Shown piece after piece: positions 1-7,713 of a DNA stretch of 64,000 nucleotides. Made by a program: the position numbers and the translations under genes. Numbering within the stretch: position 1 is the first letter of the stretch; every line of letters begins with the position of its first letter. The notes under the pieces were generated by a model. It was not told where the DNA came from, made no database searches, and saw only the letters and a list, made by a program, of their open reading frames with translations. The stretch spans positions 1,162,001 through 1,226,000 of the forward strand of contig NZ_CP056032.1 in assembly GCF_013375035.1 (NCBI RefSeq), given 5' to 3'. The stretch comes from Spirosoma sp. KUDC1026 (lineage in GTDB: Bacteria; Bacteroidota; Bacteroidia; Cytophagales; Spirosomataceae).

Positions 1-818
1 TCGAAATAGCCACCCATTGTGCTGGTATTGCCTAGATTGAGAGCAAAGGTCGTTGGCCATACTTTACGCGGAATGGCTCCAATCGTAAACAGCTCAGCTT
101 CGCGTTCGGCCGTTAGCGTCGTGTCAATTTTCAGGCTGCTGCCACCAGGCAGAATGCTGGCCAGCTCGTCGTACAACCGGTTTTTGTTCATCAATTTACT
201 TTCCTTACCGCCCTTGACATCGCTGCTGAAAACGATGAATACGCGCTCGTTGGGAATATTATAACGCTGGATCGAATCCAGGCAGCTTTTCAGCGCCAGC
301 TGGCGCTGACCAACCGCGCCGGAAGCGTCACTGACCAGCGTAATATCCGGAATGTTGATAACCGAGCGAATATCTTTTTCGTAGAAATCGCTTTCGTACT
401 GGGTCTTGAAAATCGCCAGTTTGATATCGGAAGCACCCACCTGAATGCCAGCATACAGGTTCTTGCCCGAAATATCCCGGATGATTTCATTGACCCCCCA
501 GGCACTGGCTACGTATTTGAGCTGAGCGTACTGCCCCCGGGCAATCTCCAGGTAATGAACGGCCGCATCGTAGTCTTCCAGATCATTGTAGGACGTCCCC
601 AGCATTTCATTGGCAACGGCTTCCCAGTAAAGATTTTTTGATTGCACGGCAGGCAGTGCCCGTTTCAGCAGACTGATGGATTCATCGGACTTGTTGACTT
701 CCCGCAGTGTACTGGCAAGCTTGATAAAATGGATGGCCTGTGTAACAGACCGGGCATCCTGAGCAATCGCAGCCGTAATGGAGCAGGTCAGGACAAACGC
801 GACTAACAACTTTTTCAT
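1..818 (-). CDS. Partial TPR protein with ASKHA-like (Ppx/GppA-like) region
   Basis: The gene starts at ATG 818 and runs off the left edge, leaving about 272 codons. It begins with a signal peptide (MKKLLVAFVLTCSITAAIAQ). Residues of roughly 25-110 are helical and TPR-like. The next part starts YAGIQVGASDIKLAIF and later has a GNTSTMGGY segment. Together these resemble the two phosphate-binding loops of the actin/Hsp70/exopolyphosphatase fold, in the order seen in Ppx/GppA proteins. The first loop lacks the usual acidic-Gly-Thr form, so enzymatic activity is uncertain. It lies 27 bp downstream of the OstA-like gene on the same strand, which suggests co-transcription and a periplasmic role. 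The signal peptide and TPR are seen; the ASKHA assignment is inference. Confidence 0.75.
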   Translation of the reverse strand, partial: MKKLLVAFVLTCSITAAIAQDARSVTQAIHFIKLASTLREVNKSDESISLLKRALPAVQSKNLYWEAVANEMLGTSYNDLEDYDAAVHYLEIARGQYAQLKYVASAWGVNEIIRDISGKNLYAGIQVGASDIKLAIFKTQYESDFYEKDIRSVINIPDITLVSDASGAVGQRQLALKSCLDSIQRYNIPNERVFIVFSSDVKGGKESKLMNKNRLYDELASILPGGSSLKIDTTLTAEREAELFTIGAIPRKVWPTTFALNLGNTSTMGGYF

Positions 819-845
819 TTTAAGTGAATTGGTAGGTAAACAAGA

Positions 846-1865
846 CTAGTGAAAACGTTTCTTTTTATTGAGTTCCCGCTCCAGATCGCTGAGATCGGCG
901 GTATACGCGTTGGCAGAACTGGCAGTTGATCGGACCGGGGTCGTACGGACAGCCTGCCGGAATGTTGGGGCAGATGCGGTGTACACCTCCGGTGAAATCG
1001 CAACACGGGGCTGAGACTGCGCTGGTTCCGCTACGGCTGTTGGTCTTTCCAGTATCGCTGCCAGAGCGGGGTTTGTCTTCGTTTCAGGAACTACGACTGG
1101 CTGGGTATTACTGACTGGTTTGGACGTAGTGACTGGCCGGGTAACCGGCGCTGTAACTGCTACAGCCGCTGGTTCGACAACGGTCACCTCCGTTATCTGC
1201 TGAGCAGGTATGGCTTTAACCAGGCGCTGCTCGGTTACGGTCGGGTAAATCACTTTTGGTAGTTCCGTTGAACGCTGGGTAACTGTATTATACACCAGTG
1301 ATTCTGATTTTACGGTGCCCTTCCGGGTTGCCAGCTGAACGGATTGCTGACAGGTGAACTGCTTTAACTGAACGTTGTAGGTCCCTTTGAGGCTGGTTAG
1401 TACGTTTTTGTCGGTAACGATGCGGCCTTTCTGGGTGTAGGTGACAACACCGGCCGTCAGATCGTAATCGAGCTGGGTAGTGGTGAGGATGGTTCTGTGA
1501 TCCTGAAACATGACCCGGCCATACACCAGCAAATGCCGATCGGAATAAGCAAAGACGGCCGAGTCGCCACGGGCCGTTATAGAGTCTCCCTGCACGATCA
1601 GAACGTGGCCATAGGCCCTGACAGCGTGGGCCGCTACATTATGGACTGCCCGATCGCAGAACAGAACAACGCCTTTATGGCGCAGCTTAACATTGCCCGC
1701 CAGTTTCTGGGTCAGGTCCTTTGCGTCGACAACATCTGCCGTCAGTTGTTCGGGTAAATTTAAACCTGACTGGGCACGAACAGCCTGGACTACCAACAAG
1801 CCAACGACCAGGAAAATAAATCTGATAAAAAGTCCGGAGCTAAGTACACGTTTACAAGCAGCCAT
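846..1865 (-). CDS. OstA/LptA-like periplasmic protein
   Basis: The 339-residue product has an N-terminal hydrophobic export signal (residues about 12-31) ending near VRAQS. Residues about 38-215 form repeated short beta-strand units of the OstA/LptA type, such as GNVKLRHKGVVLFCDRA and AYGHVLIVQGDSITARGD. That fold bridges lipopolysaccharide between the inner and outer membranes. The rest, about 120 residues, is a low-complexity tail rich in Val, Thr, Pro and Ala, probably disordered. Bacteroidota OstA-like proteins are often longer, so this one has a short core. It is followed 27 bp later by the signal-peptide TPR gene on the same strand. A role in LPS transport is inferred from the family and no partner lpt gene is nearby. 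Confidence 0.8.
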   Translation of the reverse strand: MAACKRVLSSGLFIRFIFLVVGLLVVQAVRAQSGLNLPEQLTADVVDAKDLTQKLAGNVKLRHKGVVLFCDRAVHNVAAHAVRAYGHVLIVQGDSITARGDSAVFAYSDRHLLVYGRVMFQDHRTILTTTQLDYDLTAGVVTYTQKGRIVTDKNVLTSLKGTYNVQLKQFTCQQSVQLATRKGTVKSESLVYNTVTQRSTELPKVIYPTVTEQRLVKAIPAQQITEVTVVEPAAVAVTAPVTRPVTTSKPVSNTQPVVVPETKTNPALAAILERPTAVAEPAQSQPRVAISPEVYTASAPTFRQAVRTTPVRSTASSANAYTADLSDLERELNKKKRFH

Positions 1866-2206
1866 AGTAGGTATGGAAGCCGTTTTGTATCTGTTTTTGA
1901 ATAAAAACTAACTAATGGCGGGCTTCCGTGGCTAATAGGACTAAGTGCTTTTACCTAAGTCACTCATGTAGAATACTAGGCTAGATAGGACATATTGAAT
2001 TATTTTAAAAATTATAGGCCGTTACAAACTCCTCTCTGTAATGTTGTTGTGTATACTTTTTGTGGTAATTATTGATTTAGAGTAGTAAAGACCATGGTTT
2101 ACATTGATCGGCAATTGAACAAACAGATGATTCGCTGGGACTGAAAAAAAACGAAATAATCGGTGTCGTAGAAAGGAGAGACGTGAAAAAGCAAGCGTAA
2201 AGCATC
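1866..2206. other. Intergenic stretch, AT-rich, no gene seen
   Basis: These 341 bases separate the OstA-like gene, whose start is at 1865 on the minus strand, from the stop of the methyltransferase on the same strand. The part around 1970-2160 is clearly AT-rich. Open frames here are short extensions of frames overlapping the methyltransferase, and none has coding character. I see no strong hairpin and no convincing promoter box, although the OstA-like gene must have its promoter here unless it is transcribed from the methyltransferase. Confidence 0.5.
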
Positions 2207-3250
2207 TTATTTTCGAGCCACAACCATTGCCCGACCCGGTAGCGTCCGATACCAAATGACCTTATACGGGCGCAGTCCGGCCGTTTCCTGCCACTGCTGT
2301 ATTTCAGCGATTGAATAATTTCCGGCTGTGCTACTAAGTCCGTAAAAGAGGTCGGTGCTGCTACCCACCAGTTCGGGTTTCGCACCGGTTTGGGGGCGAA
2401 TGAATTCGTTGACGATGAAAACTCCACCTGGCCGCAATGCCCGGCTTACCTTACTGGCAACATCCTGATTCTGGTCGTTAGTGAAATGGTGAGCCAGGCT
2501 CGAAAGCAGTACGATATCATACTGGTTTTCACCAAAATCATCGGTCAGGGCGTTACCTGCTTGATGAACAACCCGATCGCCCAGCTCCTGCCGGGCCAGG
2601 AGGGGGGCGGCCTGCTCGATGGCCTGGGGTAGATCCAGAATTATCGACCTGAGTGCTGGTAATTTTCGGCAAAGTGCCGCTGAGTGCTGCCCATGCGAAC
2701 CGCCAATGTCGAGCATGGCAGTAGCCGATTTAGATACTGGCACCCGGCGGCTAAACTCACGGGCTTCAGCGCTGCTGGCGGCTACCATGGCTTCCTGATA
2801 ATACTGCCACTGCTGTGGAGATAATGTATCGTGATACTGAATGCCCTGTCCCGTTTCCAGGTAATCGCCCAGGTGATTCAGCCAGTCCCAGACAACCCGA
2901 TTATTGAAAATCATCATGCCCTGCACCGACTGGGGATCGTTTTTCAGAGCAAACCGGCGGGCCATTCGGGTCAGTTTGAACTGTTCCTTTCTGAACGTAA
3001 AATATCCCATTGCCGTCAGCAGGCCCATCAGTTCACCCAGCGCTTTTCGGTTGAGCCGCAGGCTGGTTACCAGCTCGTCGAGCGATTGTGGACCCAGTGC
3101 CAATGCGTCGAAAACGCCCTTATCGGCCGCTTCCAGAACGGCCTTCGCCATCACCGGCATAACCTGCGCATGAAGCAGGGGAATAGGAACCAGGTTGGCC
3201 TGTAGCGCGAACCACTCGAATGGATTTTCGGGAGAAATCTTGAGTTGCAT
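2207..3250 (-). CDS. SAM-dependent methyltransferase (O-methyltransferase family 2 type)
   Basis: The 347-residue protein has the two-part layout of plant-type O-methyltransferases. An N-terminal winged-helix dimerisation region (about 25-110) includes MPVMAKAVLEAADKGVFDAL. The Rossmann methyltransferase domain follows, with motif I as MLDIGGSHGQHSAAL, an acidic residue after the second strand (IILDLPQAIEQA), and a late LRPGGVFIVNEFIRP strand. It should transfer a methyl group from S-adenosylmethionine to a small hydroxylated or similar substrate in the cytoplasm. The substrate cannot be told from sequence and no biosynthetic cluster adjoins it. The start is the only good ATG before the conserved region. 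Confidence 0.87.
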   Translation of the reverse strand: MQLKISPENPFEWFALQANLVPIPLLHAQVMPVMAKAVLEAADKGVFDALALGPQSLDELVTSLRLNRKALGELMGLLTAMGYFTFRKEQFKLTRMARRFALKNDPQSVQGMMIFNNRVVWDWLNHLGDYLETGQGIQYHDTLSPQQWQYYQEAMVAASSAEAREFSRRVPVSKSATAMLDIGGSHGQHSAALCRKLPALRSIILDLPQAIEQAAPLLARQELGDRVVHQAGNALTDDFGENQYDIVLLSSLAHHFTNDQNQDVASKVSRALRPGGVFIVNEFIRPQTGAKPELVGSSTDLFYGLSSTAGNYSIAEIQQWQETAGLRPYKVIWYRTLPGRAMVVARK

Positions 3251-3292
3251 GCAAAGAAGTATGTATGCCTATAACTCAGCCCGCCCGATTTT

Positions 3293-3319
3293 GTGCAGTT
3301 TTGAGGGAATAAACTGCAC
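3293..3319. terminator. 9-bp perfect inverted repeat between same-strand genes
   Basis: GTGCAGTTT at 3293-3301 is repeated as its exact complement AAACTGCAC at 3311-3319, with a 9-base loop. It lies downstream of the TlpA-like gene and upstream of the methyltransferase on the minus strand. It could be a terminator for the former or an operator for the latter. There is no long T run, so termination is not certain. Confidence 0.4.
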
Positions 3320-3363
3320 GTAGGTGCAGAGCGAAAAGGTACTGTGACGTTCGATTCCCTAGA

Positions 3364-5022
3364 CTAAAAGCTTTTAACCAGAACTTTCTTTACCTCGTCG
3401 AAGGAAGCCGGTAAGGGCGCATTACGCTTATCCACTTTTCCCGTCCGACCAATGATCGTCGCTGATATTTCTTCGTTCGACCGCAAATAACCAAGCAGGT
3501 CTTCGAGTTGACTGGACGTTGCCAGCAGATGATCGCCAGTAAGTTTGTTCTTCGCGCTGAATTCAATCCACAGACGTGGGTCATCGCCGAAAGCTGGGAG
3601 ATAGACCAACGCAAAATCCTGGATCCGGTACGTATCGCGAAGTCGCTGTGCGTCTATGGCTGCCTGTCGTCCACCCTCGGAATTGGGACTGGTCAGAAGC
3701 AAATAAACAACCTTACCCCGGTTGGCGTTGAGAACCCGGTCCAGTAGGGCGCGTCCATCCGTAAACGCATCTCGGGTAACGAAGATGCCGTTGCCGAGGT
3801 CAAGCGCGTTCGTTGCTACCTGGGCCTTCTGTAAGGTTCTCACCGCCTGCCGAACCTGGGAACTGTCCTTTATCTGTAGTGCATAGAGTTCGGCCAGCGA
3901 TTGTTTGAGCGCCGGATCGTCAATCCGGGGCCGGGCATAATCGTAAAGCAGTGCCGAGAAGTCGAGAGTAAGGCCCGGTAAAACATCGGCCAGCCAATAA
4001 GCAGTCACGTAGTCCGTAGCGGCTTCCTTGAATTTGGTACGGGTGCGTTGCTGGAGTAATTCATAGAAGACCAGCCGCTGAATGGTATCGTTGCTGCGTT
4101 TGATAAGGCGATTAAAGAAATTGATGTCCGACGCCTTGGCATTATTGTTATCGACGTAGCCCTCCAGCCGGGAGCGTTCATCGTCGGTAACACGTCCGTA
4201 GCGAAGCAATAAATCCGAGAGCGATCGGACAGATAAACCGCTGTTCTGACGGGTAATTTCCGGGGTTGAGCTTTGTTGAACTGCATACACGGCAAAGCGA
4301 TTCATGGCCAAAGCACGGGCCGCGGTCAGTAATCCATCGTCGGCCGGGCGGAGCGTATCACTTAACGTAGCGTCGATGTCGTTTCCCAGAAACTGAGCCC
4401 GTTCGTAGAGGAAAGCCGCTGCGTTGTAGCGCGCGACGGAGTTGAGCCAGCGGCTAACCAGAGGAAATGGTTTTTCCTTTTTTGCATAAGCCAGAAAAGG
4501 AGCCCGGTAGGCGTCGAGGGCAATCTGATAGGCAAATACGTCGCTCTTACCCTCGGTGCTATTTGTTATTTTACGGCCATCAGGCTTGTTAGTGTATGTC
4601 GCTTCAAAGGCTTTATAACGGGCATATTGCTGATTTACCTGGGCATTTGTGCCCGCAAACTGAAAGGGGACGGCCGCCGTAAACAGGGAATCGGCATTCA
4701 GCGTTATTGTTACTGTTCCAGGAGCCGCCAGAAAAGCGGTGGAGATTCGCCCGTAGGTAAAATACATTTCCTCCTGCGTGTAGATCAGCGGGAGCGACAC
4801 GCGAAACGTACCATCAACGGCTAGGGGAGCCGGACGGACCAGCTCGCGGCTGGCCTGTAGAATGTTGTTTCGGCTGACGAGCACCGTGGGCGATTCGCGG
4901 TACAGACGGGCCGACAGGTTTTTGATCTGCCCCGTAACAATCACCGAATCGACCTGCGCCCAGCTGGCAGTTGTCAGGAAAAGAAAGAAAAGAAAAAAGG
5001 GTACTGTATAGCTGTTTCTCAT
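3364..5022 (-). CDS. Secreted DUF4369/TlpA-like protein lacking redox cysteines
   Basis: The 552-residue product starts with a signal peptide (NSYTVPFFLFFLFLTTASWA). Residues about 25-130 look like the beta-rich N-terminal domain (DUF4369 type) common on Bacteroidota TlpA-like thioredoxins. A helical middle follows. The C-terminal 130 residues have a thioredoxin-like pattern beginning GKVVYLLLTSPNSEGGRQ, where an active TlpA would have W-C-x-x-C. Both cysteines are absent, so it should not be an ordinary disulfide reductase; a binding or structural role in the periplasm is more likely. The export signal and missing cysteines are seen; the family assignment is by pattern and is moderate. Confidence 0.7.
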   Translation of the reverse strand: MRNSYTVPFFLFFLFLTTASWAQVDSVIVTGQIKNLSARLYRESPTVLVSRNNILQASRELVRPAPLAVDGTFRVSLPLIYTQEEMYFTYGRISTAFLAAPGTVTITLNADSLFTAAVPFQFAGTNAQVNQQYARYKAFEATYTNKPDGRKITNSTEGKSDVFAYQIALDAYRAPFLAYAKKEKPFPLVSRWLNSVARYNAAAFLYERAQFLGNDIDATLSDTLRPADDGLLTAARALAMNRFAVYAVQQSSTPEITRQNSGLSVRSLSDLLLRYGRVTDDERSRLEGYVDNNNAKASDINFFNRLIKRSNDTIQRLVFYELLQQRTRTKFKEAATDYVTAYWLADVLPGLTLDFSALLYDYARPRIDDPALKQSLAELYALQIKDSSQVRQAVRTLQKAQVATNALDLGNGIFVTRDAFTDGRALLDRVLNANRGKVVYLLLTSPNSEGGRQAAIDAQRLRDTYRIQDFALVYLPAFGDDPRLWIEFSAKNKLTGDHLLATSSQLEDLLGYLRSNEEISATIIGRTGKVDKRNAPLPASFDEVKKVLVKSF

Positions 5023-5096
5023 TGCTTCACAAAAGGATAAAGCAATAACAAACGAAAGTTATAAACTGTCAACCCGATCCCTAAAATTGGCCTAAA

Positions 5097-5588
5097 TCAG
5101 GTGGTTTTGATACCGTGATACTGATCGTCTTCCTTGTAATCTTTCCGCAATGGATGCCCGTTCCAGTCGGTGGGCAGCAGGATTCGGCGCAGGTCGGGAT
5201 GGCCGGTGAAGGAAATACCGATCAGGTCAAACGCTTCCCGCTCGTGCCAGTCGGCCGTACGCCAGATGTGGGCAACACTCGGAATCGCGGGCAGGGCTTT
5301 CTCTCCTGTATTCCGCGGCACCGTAACCCGGATCATCAGGTCGTGCTCATACGGAATGGAGGTGAGGTTATAGACTACATCCATCGTATCAGCCGCCGGG
5401 CTATTATCCAGCCCTGTCAGGCAGGCCAGCAAATCGAAGAAAAGCCGGTCGTCATCGCGCAGGAACTGGCAGACCGCTACCAGTTGATCAGCAGGAACAA
5501 GTATGAAAGGCTGTAAATTCTGCGTATTAGCCTGAAGTGTCTGCGGAAACTGCTTCGCTAACAGGCTGTATATGTCGGTGAATGTCAT
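5097..5588 (-). CDS. nuoC: NADH-quinone oxidoreductase subunit C
   Basis: This is the 30-kDa hydrophilic subunit of respiratory complex I, which sits at the junction of the peripheral arm. The family signature is clear at the C-terminal half: WHEREAFDLIGISFTGHPDL, then RRILLPTDW and GHPLRKDY. I place the start at ATG 5588 (MTFTDIYSLL), giving 163 residues. The longer frame back to 5660 would overlap the M1 peptidase gene and add a non-homologous hydrophobic stretch. No other nuo gene is in the window: the neighbours are an M1 peptidase and a TlpA-like protein. So this gene lies outside any nuo operon visible here. Confidence 0.9.
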   Translation of the reverse strand: MTFTDIYSLLAKQFPQTLQANTQNLQPFILVPADQLVAVCQFLRDDDRLFFDLLACLTGLDNSPAADTMDVVYNLTSIPYEHDLMIRVTVPRNTGEKALPAIPSVAHIWRTADWHEREAFDLIGISFTGHPDLRRILLPTDWNGHPLRKDYKEDDQYHGIKTT

Positions 5589-5629
5589 CGTATCAGGTAA
5601 TACCGTTACCGGGTGATTCAACCACAAAG

Positions 5630-7576
5630 TTATACCAGCCAGGCCAGCCATTGCATCCAATTCTGAAGCCAGAACAGAAACGACGTAGCGTATTTGGCGG
5701 CTGGGGCGGTTGAAGGCTGCAGCGTCAGACTGTTGTTGTTGAAGTTGGTATCCATGTAGAGCTTCTGCTTCGGATCAGCTTTGGCCCAGACAACCTTGGC
5801 GTTCTCGGTCAGCGTAAAGGCCCGCTGGCGTCCTTTGCCATCCCAGAACAGGAGTAGCTCCTTGCCATTGTCAAAATGAACCAGTATGTCCAGCGGCATC
5901 TGACCATCGGCCTTACGCTGAACCAGTACCGTCGAGCGGTAGCGGTTCCCCTGTTTCTGGTTGCGAATGCTGGTCAGTTCGTAGTCAACGACCTTATCCC
6001 CATAGAGCGCCTGATCGAAGAACCAGTTCATATCCGGGCCGTACTTATTGCCCAGGCGTTTGGGTACGATTTCGTTGACAATGCTGATAAAGCTATCGGC
6101 GTTCGGGTGTTTGAACTGCCAGCGCTGAAAATACGTCCGCATGATTTCGTCCATGACGGGTTTACTGACGAGACCTTCCAGCGTTTTGAGCCAGGTCGCC
6201 GTTTTGGAATACGTCAGCACCCCGTACTGACCGTCGGGGAGCTGCCAGGTATTTCCGAACGAGGAGCCAATGGCCGGATTCCGTTGGTGAACATAGCTGT
6301 CCCGCGAACTTTCCGTGTCACCCATTCGAAAGCCTAGCAGCTCAGCCGCCGATGAGCGAACGCCGTACGTATCGTCCATCACTCGACCTTCGTAATACTG
6401 ATTGAATCCTTCATCCAGCCAGGCTTCTTCGAATTCGTTTGACGCCAGTAACTGCATGAAATACTGGTGGCCGAATTCGTGAACCGTCACCGTTTCGGGA
6501 AGTCGAACTCCTTCCGGTACAAACCAGGCCGTGCCCGCCGTAATGAACGTAGGGTACTCCATACCGCCCGATCCGCTGGCATGCACCGGGGGATCGACAA
6601 TGGTCAGGTTAGGGAAGGGGTATTTACCAAGATTCTTATCGAAGTAAGCCAACGCGGCTTTGATGGCGTCCAGATGCCGCTTGGCCTGACCAGCATGTTC
6701 GGGCTGGAGCAGCAGCTCGATGCTGACGTGTTTCCATTTGTCGTTCACGACCTGAAAATGCGGAGAAGCTGTCCAGGCGAAATCCACTACGTCTTCGGCA
6801 TGCCAACGTAGTGTTTTGGTGCCGTTAGGATTCTTTTTCTCGCCTACCATCAGCCCCGTGGCTCCCACCCAGAACTGGGTTGGTGTAGTGATGTTGACGT
6901 CATAAACGCCGTAGTCGGCGTAGAATTCGGAGTGAGCATGAAACTGGTGGCAGTTCCACTGACCCTGCGTTGCGTAGCGGGTACCGGCCGGCTCGTAGAC
7001 GCCAATTTTGGGGAACCACTGCCCAACCAGAAAGTAGTCGCGACTGAACCCCGTGCGAGCAAAGATCTTTGGCAGTTTGGCGCGGAAGTTAATATCTAGA
7101 ACAATTGTTTCGCCGGGACCGACGGGCTTGCTTAGCGGCACCCGGATAACCGTATGGTCATTTTTATTTTGATCGTCGGGCTGAATGAACTGATAAGCCA
7201 GTGACTCACCACTCCGTACCTTCATGGAAACTACGTCGATGGAGCCATAGGGGTTTTCTTTGGCATTACGTTCAATCTGGTCCCCCCGTAGCTGCCCCCC
7301 CGACTCGCGCATGAACGTCGACTGCTCGTTTCGGAACGCGTTTAGATACAGGTGGAACTGCAGCTCCCGAATAACATCGCCCGACGGGTTGCGCCAGGTC
7401 AGGGTCTCGCGGCCGGTTAATTTTTTGGTGGCCGGGTCGAGCGTTACGTCAATCTGATAATTGGCCAGCCGAGGACTCAGTGGTTTCGGAAAAATAGCCG
7501 ACGGGGTTTGCCCGAACGTCAGCGAAGCGAAACAGAACAACAGCAGAAAAGGCAGGAGTCGTTGCATAGCCGTCAA
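5630..7576 (-). CDS. M1 family zinc metallopeptidase
   Basis: The 648-residue protein has a signal peptide (MQRLLPFLLLFCFASLTFGQ, from residue 4) and should act in the periplasm or on the surface. It has the M1 aminopeptidase layout: an N-terminal beta saddle, a GSGGMEYPT segment in the place of the GxMEN substrate loop, and the zinc site HEFGH followed after 18 residues by Glu in WLDEGFNQYYEGR. These supply the two His, one Glu and the general base. It probably trims peptides from the N-terminus. The nuoC start lies 42 bp past its stop on the same strand. Upstream is a hairpin-repeat region separating it from otsAB. Confidence 0.9.
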   Translation of the reverse strand: MTAMQRLLPFLLLFCFASLTFGQTPSAIFPKPLSPRLANYQIDVTLDPATKKLTGRETLTWRNPSGDVIRELQFHLYLNAFRNEQSTFMRESGGQLRGDQIERNAKENPYGSIDVVSMKVRSGESLAYQFIQPDDQNKNDHTVIRVPLSKPVGPGETIVLDINFRAKLPKIFARTGFSRDYFLVGQWFPKIGVYEPAGTRYATQGQWNCHQFHAHSEFYADYGVYDVNITTPTQFWVGATGLMVGEKKNPNGTKTLRWHAEDVVDFAWTASPHFQVVNDKWKHVSIELLLQPEHAGQAKRHLDAIKAALAYFDKNLGKYPFPNLTIVDPPVHASGSGGMEYPTFITAGTAWFVPEGVRLPETVTVHEFGHQYFMQLLASNEFEEAWLDEGFNQYYEGRVMDDTYGVRSSAAELLGFRMGDTESSRDSYVHQRNPAIGSSFGNTWQLPDGQYGVLTYSKTATWLKTLEGLVSKPVMDEIMRTYFQRWQFKHPNADSFISIVNEIVPKRLGNKYGPDMNWFFDQALYGDKVVDYELTSIRNQKQGNRYRSTVLVQRKADGQMPLDILVHFDNGKELLLFWDGKGRQRAFTLTENAKVVWAKADPKQKLYMDTNFNNNSLTLQPSTAPAAKYATSFLFWLQNWMQWLAWLV

Positions 7577-7645
7577 AAAAAGAAAGACCAGCCCCGATAC
7601 GTGTCAGAGCTGGTCAAATATACTGGATTATAAAAACTATGGACA

Positions 7646-7712
7646 GGGTTATAGGATTTGTAGTTTACAACAGTATTGAATCCTGCCAATCCTGTAATCC
7701 TATCTATAACCC
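7646..7712. repeat. Imperfect inverted repeat with repeated AATCCTG units
   Basis: GGGTTATA at 7646-7653 followed by GGATT pairs with AATCCTAT and TATAACCC at 7695-7712. The right half carries successive AATCCTG, AATCCTG and AATCCTA units (about 7679-7701). It lies directly after the otsAB stop and before the M1 peptidase start on the minus strand. It could act as a terminator. The heptamer repetition also suggests a dispersed intergenic repeat of the kind common in this phylum. Confidence 0.5.
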
Positions 7713-7713
7713 A

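Noticed and set aside
2022-2427. Minus-strand frames of 77 and 116 codons near the methyltransferase end
   Set aside because: They overlap the methyltransferase C-terminus in other frames and have atypical composition.
5589-5660. Longer nuoC start at 5660
   Set aside because: It would overlap the end of the M1 peptidase and add a non-homologous stretch; ATG 5588 gives the usual NuoC length.
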